From assembly GCA_025929745.1 (NCBI GenBank), contig JAICPQ010000147.1, positions 1 to 6,999 on the forward strand: a DNA stretch of 6,999 nt, in the 5' to 3' direction. A model generated the notes under the pieces. It was not told where the DNA came from. It saw only the letters and a list, made by a program, of their open reading frames with translations, and ran no database searches. The position numbers and the translations under genes were made by a program. Positions within the stretch are counted from its first letter, which is position 1; every line of letters begins with the position of its first letter. This document shows positions 1 to 6,421 of the stretch, one piece after another. The DNA is from Burkholderiales bacterium (GTDB lineage Bacteria > Pseudomonadota > Gammaproteobacteria > Burkholderiales > SG8-39).

Positions 1-534
<534 letters not shown>

Positions 535-539
<5 letters not shown>

Positions 540-807
540 CAAGGCCGACCTGGTCGACCACATTGCGCGGTCCGCGGAGATCTCCAAATCCGCCGCCGAG
601 CGCGCCGTGGACGCGTTCGTCGGCGCCGTCAAGTCGAGCCTGCGCAAGGACGAGCAGGTGACCGTGGTCGGCTTCGGCACCTTCTACGCCGGCAACCGCG
701 CCGCGCGCACCGGGCGCAATCCGCGCACCGGCGAAGCGCTCAGCATCAAGGCGGCGCGCCTGCCGAAGTTCCGCGCCGGCAAGGCGCTCAAGGACGCGAT
801 CAACTGA
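535..807 (+). CDS. hupB: DNA-binding protein HU-beta, apparent ATT start codon
   Basis: HU is a small basic dimeric nucleoid protein that binds and bends DNA without strong sequence preference. From an ATT at 535-537 the frame gives exactly 90 residues, the canonical HU-beta length, beginning (M)NKADLVDHIA and ending FRAGKALKDAIN, aligned end to end with E. coli HU-beta. The signature VGFGTF and the DNA-binding arm RAARTGRNPRTGE are present. No ATG, GTG or TTG exists in this frame between the stop at 526-528 and the GTG at 607. That GTG would remove the first 24 residues (helix 1 and part of helix 2), so the ATT is the only start that preserves the fold. ATT initiation is known but rare (infC, pcnB in E. 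coli). The start overlaps the lon stop by one base, suggesting coupling. A collapsed or deleted lon-hupB spacer could also explain the junction. Family call very secure; start codon inferred. Confidence 0.93.
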
Positions 808-816
808 GTTAAACTA

Positions 817-850
817 GCGCCCCTCGCCGAAGTCGATGCGCGAGGGGTGC
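817..850 (+). other. 11-bp hairpin overlapping the 5' end of tRNA-Val
   Basis: Bases 817-827 pair with 840-850 (ten Watson-Crick pairs plus one G-U at 819/848) around a 12-base loop. The right arm contains bases 1-6 of tRNA-Val, so this fold competes with the tRNA acceptor stem. No U-run follows, so it is not a classical intrinsic terminator. It may protect the 3' end of the HU message, or affect 5' processing of the tRNA precursor; both are inference. Confidence 0.5.
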
Positions 851-919
851 TTAGCTCAGCGGTAGAGCGTCGCCCTTACAAGGCGAATGTCGTAGGTTCG
901 ACCCCTACAGCACCCACCA
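845..919 (+). tRNA. tRNA-Val(UAC)
   Basis: The acceptor stem pairs 845-851 (GGGTGCT) with 909-915 (AGCACCC), followed by discriminator A916 and encoded CCA at 917-919. The D-arm contains TAGCTCAGCGGTAGAGC. The anticodon stem 870-874/882-886 closes a CTTACAA loop with anticodon TAC at 877-879, which reads valine GUN codons. The T-arm has GTAGGTTCGACCCCTAC. All canonical features are intact. It lies 37 bases after hupB and 18 bases before tRNA-Asp, so the two tRNAs are probably one transcript. Confidence 0.97.
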
Positions 920-937
920 AGCAGTTCGCCGCAGGAA

Positions 938-1014
938 GGAGCGGTAGTTCAGTCGGTTAGAATACCGGCCTGTCACGCCGGGGGTCGCGGGTTCGAGTCC
1001 CGTCCGCTCCGCCA
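938..1014 (+). tRNA. tRNA-Asp(GUC)
   Basis: The acceptor stem pairs 938-944 (GGAGCGG) with 1004-1010 (CCGCTCC), then discriminator G1011 and encoded CCA at 1012-1014. The anticodon stem 965-969/977-981 closes loop CTGTCAC with anticodon GTC at 972-974, specific for aspartate. The T-arm carries GGTTCGAGTCC. No T-rich terminator is visible after it; the next coding signal (1029) is on the opposite strand. tRNA 3' ends are common attachment sites, but I see no repeated copy of this end in the window. Confidence 0.97.
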
Positions 1015-1028
1015 ATCTCAAGGGCGCT

Positions 1029-1364
1029 TCAGAAGATCGGCATGTAGGCGTAGCCCTTGTTCTGCAGCGCAACCGAGTTCACGAACACGTTGCGCTCGAC
1101 CACGACGCATTCGATCAGGTTGTCTCGCGCGATCGCGGAGCGGTCCACGGCGATCCCGCACACCTCGGTTCGTCCGCCGAGTGCGGCGAAGCGCCTGAGC
1201 AGATCCTGCGCTGCGCGAAGATCGTCGCCTTCCGGCTCCTTGAACTTCGTCCCGGCGAGCGTGCGCGCGGCGAACTGGGTGGCCTGCGCGTGCAGCAGGA
1301 TGACGAAGCGCGGCTCGATGCCCTGCTGGTTGAACTGCTCGGCGGCGTCGACGAGCCGATCATC
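1029..1364 (-). pseudogene. DsrE-family-like protein, 5'-truncated or broken gene
   Basis: On the minus strand the frame ending in TGA at 1029-1031 is open for 111 codons back to a TAA at 1365-1367, but has no ATG, GTG or TTG in its upstream half; the first GTG is at 1161-1163. The protein reads as real coding sequence, with G/C-biased third positions: FVILLHAQATQF (strand 2 region), a helix LRAAQDLLRRFAALGG, then TEVCGIAV with a Cys, and an ending of QNKGYAYMPIF. This layout, especially the Cys after the second helix and the terminal GYAY-P, resembles the small sulfur-relay DsrE/DsrF-like family (about 110-160 residues, often exported). Roughly the first strand, and any signal peptide, would be missing. 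An out-of-frame ATG at 1361-1363 does not yield a sensible N-terminus. Either the gene was truncated when the promoter region of the next operon was placed beside it, or a frameshift lies here. Family assignment is from motif memory only. Confidence 0.55.
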
Positions 1365-1376
1365 TTAGCGCGTGTA

Positions 1377-1405
1377 TTGTCCCCGGCGCGGCCCGGCTGT
1401 ACTGT
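1377..1405 (+). promoter_or_regulatory. Possible sigma-70 promoter of the four-gene operon
   Basis: TTGTCC at 1377-1382 and TACTGT at 1400-1405 are separated by 17 bases and lie 31 bases before the first start codon. The match is moderate (4 of 6 and 3 of 6 to consensus). The 72 bases between the broken DsrE-like frame and the operon are the only non-coding space available for its promoter. Confidence 0.3.
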
Positions 1406-1426
1406 TCAGGACTATTCATATTCCTC

Positions 1427-1431
1427 GAGGG
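1427..1431 (+). promoter_or_regulatory. Ribosome binding site fixing the ModA-like start at 1437
   Basis: GAGGG at 1427-1431 stands five bases before ATG 1437-1439. The frame is open further upstream to a GTG at 1290, but those extra 49 codons overlap the opposite-strand DsrE-like frame and would bury the signal peptide, so 1437 is preferred. Confidence 0.75.
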
Positions 1432-1436
1432 CGTTT

Positions 1437-2246
1437 ATGAAGAGGACACGAAGAATCCTGCCGTGCTCGTCACATGCCGTGTTGCTGGTGGTCGCGCTGT
1501 GGGCGGGACTGGTCAACGCCGCCGAGATCAGGGTGATGACTTCGGGTGGATTCACCGCTGCCTACAACGCGCTGACCCCGCAATACGAGAAGCTGACGGG
1601 CGACAAGATCGTCACCATGTACGGCGCGTCCATGGGCGGCGCGCCGGACTCGATTCCGTCGCGGCTCGCGCGCGGGGAGCCCGTCGACATCGTCATCCTT
1701 GCCGCCCCAGCGCTCGACGAACTCGTTAAGCAGGGCAAGGTGGTGCCGGGAAGCCGCGTCGATCTTGTGCGCTCGACCATCGGGATGTCGGTTCGCGCGG
1801 GCGCGCCAAAGCCGGACATCAGCAGCGTCGAAGCCTTGAAGCGGACGCTGCTCGAGGCAAAATCGATCGCTTACTCGGCAAGCGCGAGCGGCGTTTATCT
1901 GTCCACCAACCTGTTCCCGCGCCTCGGCATCTGGGATGCGATCAAGGATAAGTCGAAGCGAATCGAAAGCGAGCGCGTCGGCACCATCGTTGCGCGCGGC
2001 GAAGCGGAGCTCGGTTTTCAGCAGGTGAGCGAGTTGTTGCCCATTCCGGGCATCGATTACGTCGGTCCGCTGCCGGCCGAGGTCCAGCAAGTCACGATCT
2101 TCTCGGCGGGCATCGCCGTCGGCGCGAAAGAGCCAGAGGCGGCCAAGGCGCTGATCAAGTACTTCACGTCAGCCGATGCAGCACCCGTCATCGCCAAGAC
2201 GGGCCTGGAACCCATTTCTCAGGCGGAAGCGAGGAAGGCCCCATGA
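1437..2246 (+). CDS. ModA-like periplasmic substrate-binding protein
   Basis: A 269-residue exported binding protein of the molybdate-binding-like (SBP_bac_11/ModA-like) group. Residues 1-28 form a signal peptide: basic KRTRR, hydrophobic AVLLVVALWAGLV, and a cleavage site around VNA/AE. The mature part starts EIRVMTSGGFTAAYNAL, the usual first strand and ligand-binding loop, followed by ASMGGAPDSIPSRLARGEPVDIVI (63-87), typical of this fold, and SAYSASASGVYL-like ligand loop near 144-155. The Ser/Gly-rich first loop differs from AASLT-type loops of true ModA, so molybdate is not assured; the ligand could be another small anion or organic acid. No ABC permease or ATPase is next to it, making it an orphan binding protein. 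Its TGA overlaps the metY ATG (2243-2246), so it is the first gene of the operon. Family secure, ligand unknown. Confidence 0.88.
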   Translation: MKRTRRILPCSSHAVLLVVALWAGLVNAAEIRVMTSGGFTAAYNALTPQYEKLTGDKIVTMYGASMGGAPDSIPSRLARGEPVDIVILAAPALDELVKQGKVVPGSRVDLVRSTIGMSVRAGAPKPDISSVEALKRTLLEAKSIAYSASASGVYLSTNLFPRLGIWDAIKDKSKRIESERVGTIVARGEAELGFQQVSELLPIPGIDYVGPLPAEVQQVTIFSAGIAVGAKEPEAAKALIKYFTSADAAPVIAKTGLEPISQAEARKAP

Positions 2247-3634
2247 AGCGCGAACGCGTCCCGAACGAAAGCCAGTTCGGCTTCGATACCCTCGCAGTGC
2301 ATGCCGGTCAGCGACCGGATCCGGTGACCGGATCGCGTGCCGTGCCGATCTATCAGACCGGGGCATACGTATTCGAGGATACCGATCACGCGGCGAACCT
2401 CTTTGCGCTGCAGCGCTTCGGCAACATCTACTCGCGCATCATGAACCCCACCGTCGCCGTGTTCGAGGAGCGCATTGCCGCGCTCGAGAACGGCATCGGC
2501 GCTGTGGCGACCGCGTCAGGGCAGGCTGCGCAGCACCTGGCGCTTTTCACCCTGATGCAGGCGGGCGACGAATTCGTGGCGTCGCGCAGCCTTTACGGCG
2601 GTAGCTACCAGCAGTTCGACGTCAGCTTCCGCAAGGTTGGCATTCAGGCGCGCTTCGTGGACGGCAGCGACCTCGAGCAGTGGAAGAAGGCGGTGACGCC
2701 GAAGACCAAGGCGTTCTACGCGGAGGTCATGGGCAACCCGACCATCGACATCGTCGACATCGAGCCGCTCGCGGCGCTGGCGCACGAGGTCGGCGTCCCG
2801 CTCATCATCGACAATACGTTCGCCTCGCCGTATCTGTGCCGGCCGCTCGAATGGGGGGCCGACATCGTGCTGCACTCGGCGACCAAGTTCATCTGTGGGC
2901 ATGGCACGGCAATCGGCGGCGTGATCGTGGACGGTGGCCGCTTCCCATGGGACAACGGCAAGTTTCCGGGAATGACGGAGCCCTCGAAGGGCTACCACGA
3001 TTTGCGCTTCTTCGATTATTTCGGCGACTTCAGCTGGCTTCTGAAGTGCCGGGCCGAGATGCTGCGCGACTATGGTCCGACCATGGCGCCGTTCACCGCC
3101 TGGCTGATGCTGCAGGGCCTGGAGACGCTGCACGTGCGCATGGCGCGCCACGTCGAGAACGCGCAGAAGGTAGCCGAGTTCCTCGAGAGCCACCGGGCGG
3201 TCGAGTACGTCAACTATCCCGGCCTTGCGTCCAATCAATATCACGCGCTCGCCAGGAAATACCTGCCCAAGGGCGCGGGCTCGATCTTCACGTTCGGGAT
3301 CAAGGGCGGCCGGGAGGCGGGGCAGAAGTTCATCGAATCGGTGCAGCTTTTTAGCCACCTCGCCAACGTCGGCGACGCGAAGTCGCTGGTCATTCATCCG
3401 GCTTCGACCACGCACCAGCAGCTCAGTGACGACGAGCTGCGTGCCGCGCGCATCGGGCCCGAGCTGGTCCGCGTGTCGATTGGCATCGAGGATGTTGCCG
3501 ATATCGTCTCGGACCTGGACCAGGCGCTGGCGGCGTCGCAAAAGGCCGGCCCCCCCGCCGGGCGCGCGAAGGTCGAGCAGGGCGTCGGCCACTCAATTCT
3601 CTCCAAGGCGTACGGGGCGCCATACCAGTCATGA
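2243..3634 (+). CDS. metY: O-acetylhomoserine sulfhydrylase (MetY-type PLP enzyme)
   Basis: A 463-residue cytoplasmic enzyme of the Cys/Met-metabolism PLP family. It would convert O-acetylhomoserine plus sulfide to homocysteine, or plus methanethiol to methionine. Seen: GFDTLAVHAGQ at the N-terminus, YSRIMNPT (63-70; Tyr and Arg contact PLP phosphate of the neighbouring subunit), ASGQAA (91-96), IIDNTFASPYL with Asp190 for the PLP ring nitrogen, and SATKFICGHG with the Schiff-base Lys215. The long insertion around 232-265 (FPWDNGKFPG...) and SLVIHPASTTHQQ (381-393) favour O-acetylhomoserine sulfhydrylase over cystathionine synthase or lyase. Ribosome site GAGGAAGG at 2231-2238 supports the ATG at 2243. 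The fold ends near 432; the last 30 or so residues are an extra tail not usual for the family. It overlaps its neighbours by four bases on both sides. O-succinylhomoserine as substrate (MetZ) cannot be excluded. Confidence 0.93.
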   Translation: MKRERVPNESQFGFDTLAVHAGQRPDPVTGSRAVPIYQTGAYVFEDTDHAANLFALQRFGNIYSRIMNPTVAVFEERIAALENGIGAVATASGQAAQHLALFTLMQAGDEFVASRSLYGGSYQQFDVSFRKVGIQARFVDGSDLEQWKKAVTPKTKAFYAEVMGNPTIDIVDIEPLAALAHEVGVPLIIDNTFASPYLCRPLEWGADIVLHSATKFICGHGTAIGGVIVDGGRFPWDNGKFPGMTEPSKGYHDLRFFDYFGDFSWLLKCRAEMLRDYGPTMAPFTAWLMLQGLETLHVRMARHVENAQKVAEFLESHRAVEYVNYPGLASNQYHALARKYLPKGAGSIFTFGIKGGREAGQKFIESVQLFSHLANVGDAKSLVIHPASTTHQQLSDDELRAARIGPELVRVSIGIEDVADIVSDLDQALAASQKAGPPAGRAKVEQGVGHSILSKAYGAPYQS

Positions 3635-4146
3635 GCGCCGTCGGAGAGCGCAACAACTTCGGACTTGCCCCGCAGGAACGTTACCGCATCCTGACCCAAT
3701 ACCGCACGATCGCCATGGTCGGACTGAGCGCGAACTACTACAACGCAAGCTCGTTCGCGGCGATCTACCTCGACGCGAACGGATACGACATCGTTCCCGT
3801 GAACCCGGCGCAAGCGGGCAAGCGCGCGATCTTGAACCGACCTGTATATGCGGATCTTGCCGCGGCCGCGGCCGCGCATCCGCGGCCGATCGAAATCGTG
3901 GACGTCTTCCGGCCGGCGCGCGAAGCACCCGCGATCGCCCGTCAAGCGGTCCAGATTGGCGCCAAGGTTCTTTGGCTGCAGCTCGGCGTGATCAGCGAGG
4001 AAGCGGCCCAGATCGCGCGTGACGCAGGCGTGCAGGTCGTCATGGATCGCTGCTGCAAGATCGAGCACGCGCGGTTTTTCGGCGGCCTACGCACGATCGG
4101 GCTGAACACCGGGGTAGTGACCGCCCGTCTTGCTTTAAGAATTTGA
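3631..4146 (+). CDS. CoA-binding domain protein, YccU family
   Basis: A 171-residue soluble protein with a single Rossmann-type CoA_binding_2 domain. The nucleotide loop is IAMVGLSANYYNASSFAAIYL (27-47), followed by GYDIVPVNP (51-59), the segment IEIVDVFRPA (88-97), AKVLWLQLGV (111-120) and VVMDRCCKIEH (136-146), all hallmarks of YccU-like proteins. The glycine-loop region usually reads SPNP.RPSY or similar, so NYYNASSF is a variant. A run of six Ala (77-82) comes from a GC-only stretch near 3860-3876. The biochemical role of the family is poorly known; CoA or acyl-CoA binding is inferred from homology. Its ATG overlaps the metY TGA (3631-3634) and its TGA overlaps the next start, so stoichiometric co-translation with metY is likely. 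A role sensing or handing on acyl-CoA for homoserine acylation is speculation. Confidence 0.9.
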   Translation: MSAVGERNNFGLAPQERYRILTQYRTIAMVGLSANYYNASSFAAIYLDANGYDIVPVNPAQAGKRAILNRPVYADLAAAAAAHPRPIEIVDVFRPAREAPAIARQAVQIGAKVLWLQLGVISEEAAQIARDAGVQVVMDRCCKIEHARFFGGLRTIGLNTGVVTARLALRI

Positions 4147-5255
4147 CTGAATTCATCCCGCGGGCCGCAGCGCCGGTCATAAAGGTCGCCGACGTAGCGT
4201 ACGTGCGCTTCGCCCGGCGGGATCTCGGGCGCGCCGAACGCTACTTCCTCGATTTCGGCCTGCGCTTGTCGGTCCGCACGGATAACGCGATTTACCTGCG
4301 CGGTGTGCTACCGCAGCACCACTACGTGATCGTCGAGCGCGCCGAGCGTGATGCCTTCGCCGCCCTCGGCTTGCGCGCCGCATCGCCGGCCGACCTGCGC
4401 GCGCTTGCCGCGGCGCACGCCACCCAAGTGCAGCCAGCGGATGAGCCGGGCGGGGGCGAGAGGGTGCGCCTTCAGGACCCGGCCGGCCTTGCCGTGGAGG
4501 TGGTGCATGGCATGGAACAGCTTCCCCAGCTGCCATACCGTGCGCCGCGCGTAATCAACCTTCCCGGCGAGAAGCGCCGCCGTAACGCGCCACAGCCCGC
4601 TACGCCAGGACCGGCGGAAGTGTTCCGCCTCGGCCATGTGGTGCTGCAGCGCCAGGAGTTCGCGCGCAACGCGAACTGGTACGTGCGCAACTTCGGCCTC
4701 ATCGCGAGCGATGTCGAGCTACTCCCGAGTACGACGGAGCCGCTGATCGCCTTCCTGCGCTGCGACCGCGGCGCCGATCCGGCGGATCACCATAGCGTGG
4801 TAATCGCCTTCGGCCCCGAGGATGCTTTCGACCATGCGGCATTCGAGACGCTCGACCTGGACGCCGTGGGACTCGGCGCGGAATGGCTCCAGCGGCAGGG
4901 TTGGATCAAATCATGGGGCGTAGAGCGCCATATCCTCGGCTCGCAGATCTTCTGCTACCACTACGATCCGAGCGGCTTCGCCGTCGAGCATTACGCGGAC
5001 GGCGACGTGTTCGATGCCGATGCGCCGACTCGCTACCACCAGGGCGGCGTGTCAGGCCTCTACGCCTGGGGACCCGACCTGCCGCGGCACTTCATCGATA
5101 CCGGCATGTCGCCGCGGCGGCTTGCGAACGTAGTGCGCGGACTGCGGTCCCGCGAGGAGTTCACGCTGGCGCGGTTGCTCGCCGCCAAGCGGGCCTATGG
5201 CGCAAAGGCCCGGCCTTGGGCCGGCCGACCGTTCCGTAAGCCGCGGCCTGATTGA
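4143..5255 (+). CDS. Two-domain VOC protein, extradiol-dioxygenase-like
   Basis: A 370-residue cytoplasmic protein with two vicinal-oxygen-chelate modules, roughly 12-125 and 160-290, joined by a Pro/Arg-rich linker (133-157). The N-terminal module lacks the first His (VADVAYVRF), as in the non-catalytic half of type I extradiol enzymes. The C-terminal module carries a plausible 2-His-1-Glu metal site: His165 in RLGHVVL, His216 or His217 in DHHSVVIAFG, and Glu282 in YHYDPSGFAVEHY; Y272-x2-D-P-x-G-x3-E fits the end of the extradiol signature. It may thus cleave a catechol-like ring using Fe(II) or Mn(II), but substrate is unknown and other VOC chemistry is possible. The last 55 residues form a basic Arg/Lys-rich tail. 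The start is a TTG in a TTGA overlap with the previous stop; only a weak AAGA precedes it, so translation likely depends on coupling. Family secure, function moderate. Confidence 0.85.
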   Translation: MTEFIPRAAAPVIKVADVAYVRFARRDLGRAERYFLDFGLRLSVRTDNAIYLRGVLPQHHYVIVERAERDAFAALGLRAASPADLRALAAAHATQVQPADEPGGGERVRLQDPAGLAVEVVHGMEQLPQLPYRAPRVINLPGEKRRRNAPQPATPGPAEVFRLGHVVLQRQEFARNANWYVRNFGLIASDVELLPSTTEPLIAFLRCDRGADPADHHSVVIAFGPEDAFDHAAFETLDLDAVGLGAEWLQRQGWIKSWGVERHILGSQIFCYHYDPSGFAVEHYADGDVFDADAPTRYHQGGVSGLYAWGPDLPRHFIDTGMSPRRLANVVRGLRSREEFTLARLLAAKRAYGAKARPWAGRPFRKPRPD

Positions 5256-5287
5256 AACAACGCGACTGCGATAACGGCCGACCCGCG

Positions 5288-6094
5288 CTACTGACCAGTG
5301 AACTCGAGCAGTCGCGAAGCGAACGCGCGCGCGCAGCCGACCGAAATCCAGCCGTGCGTGCCGAGCGCGACTTCCTGTCCGTTAGCGAGCTGGATCTCCT
5401 CGCTGCCTTCATTGGTGAGGAAGGTGCCCAGGCTGCTGTGATCGCGCACCTTGAGTCCGTCCGCCGCGAGGAAGATTGTGCAGTGCCGGCGCGATGCGAA
5501 GGCGGTGGGTGTCACCAATGCGCAAGCGGGGTCTCGGCCGACGAGGACGATGCGGTTGTCGGGTCCGCATGTCGCGGATTCGCTTCCATAGGTGAGGCGC
5601 AGCATGCGCTGCGCGCGCGTACGGTCAATACCGCCGGCCGAGCCAGGTACCGTAACTTGTCCCGAATAGGACGGATTGAGGAGTCGCGCAGTCTGGGGCG
5701 TAGTGATGGTCTCTCCCGCGTGCGCCTGGCGCAGGAGCGCCGCCACCTGCTTCACCGTATCGCCGAGTAGGTCGTCGCTGCCCTCGATAACGGGACCGGC
5801 GTGGTAGCCGACCTTGACGGACAGCTTGGCTCCTCCAACCGTGGGCAGCGAGTTCACGGCGGCGTGCATCCTGGAAGCGGCGTTTGCGGCCGCATCCGGG
5901 CTTTCGAACAGCATCATCAGCTCGGGGCCGATGACCTTCACGACTTTGCCGCCGGAAGAGCGCGCGGTTTGCTGCAGGCTGTTTACGCAGTCGGAAATGC
6001 CATTCCAGCCGATCACGCGCCCGGCGGCGCGCACATACTCATCCCTGCCGCTGACTTCGGCGAAGAGGACGGTCTTTAGCTGTTTGGCCGCCAT
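5288..6094 (-). CDS. Degenerate class III cyclase-like domain fused to FHA domain
   Basis: A 268-residue soluble signalling-type protein. Residues 5-140 match the class III adenylate/guanylate cyclase fold (TVLFAEVSG, GGKVVKVIGPELMMLF, VGYHAGPVI, GDTVKQVAALL) but the key positions are changed: first metal Asp is Glu13, second metal Asp (usual GDE) is Pro57, and the usual Asn and Arg of VN-AAR are Lys115 and Leu120. Catalysis is therefore unlikely. Residues 180-262 form an FHA phosphothreonine-binding domain with GRD (186-188) and SRRH (201-204); the usual Asn of NGT is Leu222. It probably acts as a binding or scaffolding module reading Ser/Thr phosphorylation; no kinase is in the window. GGAGGAAG (6108-6115 complement) lies 13 bases before the ATG, longer than usual, but no better in-frame start exists. 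It converges on the VOC gene with a 32-base gap and no visible terminator. Confidence 0.85.
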   Translation of the reverse strand: MAAKQLKTVLFAEVSGRDEYVRAAGRVIGWNGISDCVNSLQQTARSSGGKVVKVIGPELMMLFESPDAAANAASRMHAAVNSLPTVGGAKLSVKVGYHAGPVIEGSDDLLGDTVKQVAALLRQAHAGETITTPQTARLLNPSYSGQVTVPGSAGGIDRTRAQRMLRLTYGSESATCGPDNRIVLVGRDPACALVTPTAFASRRHCTIFLAADGLKVRDHSSLGTFLTNEGSEEIQLANGQEVALGTHGWISVGCARAFASRLLEFTGQ

Positions 6095-6247
6095 ACACCG
6101 CGAATATCTTCCTCCGGGCGCCCGGGCTGTTAGGAAGAAATACGCAGAGTTGCGGCACGGCGGCTAGAATCGGCTCGCGATTCGCGCGGCGGCCTACTCC
6201 CGCGGCATCTTGCCGGCGCCCACGGATCGCTTCGTCAAGGAGAAACC
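6095..6247. promoter_or_regulatory. Divergent intergenic region with -10-like box and two palindromes
   Basis: This 153-base gap separates the minus-strand cyclase/FHA gene from the plus-strand small membrane protein gene. TAGAAT at 6165-6170 is a good -10 match for the plus direction, though no good -35 lies 16-18 bases upstream. A perfect 12-base palindrome CCGGGCGCCCGG is at 6114-6125, touching the ribosome site of the cyclase gene, and CGCGATTCGCG (arms of five around a T) is at 6176-6186, where transcription from that -10 would begin. An operator role is inference; in GC-rich DNA such palindromes also arise by chance. Confidence 0.3.
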
Positions 6248-6406
6248 ATGTCCAACCCGAAGCAAGCTGCGCAGGGGAGTGCGGCGACGGCTCAGCGAAC
6301 CCTCAAGTTCGACGAGATGCCACCGCTCCAGAAGGTCAAGTTCGTCCTCAAGGTCGCGGTCTGCATGATTTCGTTCGGCTTCATCTACCCGCACATTCTG
6401 GATTGA
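6248..6406 (+). CDS. Small single-pass membrane protein, unknown function
   Basis: A 52-residue protein that I cannot assign to a named family. It has a polar N-terminus (about 1-20, rich in Gln, Ala, Ser), then KFDEMPPLQKVKF (21-33) and one hydrophobic segment VLKVAVCMISFGFIYPHIL (34 to about 51), consistent with one inner-membrane helix and an N-in or tail-anchored layout. Support for a real gene: AAGGAG at 6237-6242 with five-base spacing to ATG 6248, G/C-biased third positions, and an intrinsic terminator 16 bases after the TGA, giving a self-contained monocistronic unit. The DEMPPLQK motif followed by a hydrophobic helix looks conserved in style rather than random. Roles such as a subunit or regulator of a membrane complex are possible but unsupported. 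It is short enough to be missed by routine gene callers. Confidence 0.78.
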   Translation: MSNPKQAAQGSAATAQRTLKFDEMPPLQKVKFVLKVAVCMISFGFIYPHILD

Positions 6407-6421
6407 GAGGGCTGCACGGGG

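Noticed and set aside
607..807. HU translated from the GTG at 607
   Set aside because: This would remove the conserved first 24 residues of HU, whereas the frame is open and matches the family back to 535.
1290..1436. Extension of the ModA-like protein to the GTG at 1290
   Set aside because: It would put 49 non-homologous residues before a clear signal peptide and ignore the ribosome site at 1427-1431.
1470..2090. 206-codon minus-strand frame opposite the ModA-like gene
   Set aside because: Shadow frame; low-complexity translation and the plus-strand gene is clear.
2516..3592. Long open frame of 358 codons on the minus strand opposite metY
   Set aside because: It is the antisense shadow of a securely identified PLP enzyme in GC-rich DNA; its translation is Arg/Leu/His-rich with no recognisable domain.
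3860..3890. GC-only CCGCGGCCGCGGCCGCG stretch as a repeat element
   Set aside because: It is within the CoA-binding gene and encodes an Ala run; simple sequence bias is sufficient.
3394..4068. 224-codon minus-strand frame spanning metY and the CoA-binding gene
   Set aside because: It lies opposite two well-supported genes and has no domain signal of its own.
5207..5226. GC-rich inverted repeat near the 3' end of the VOC gene as a terminator
   Set aside because: Six-pair stem with a three-base loop, inside the coding sequence and with no following T-run.
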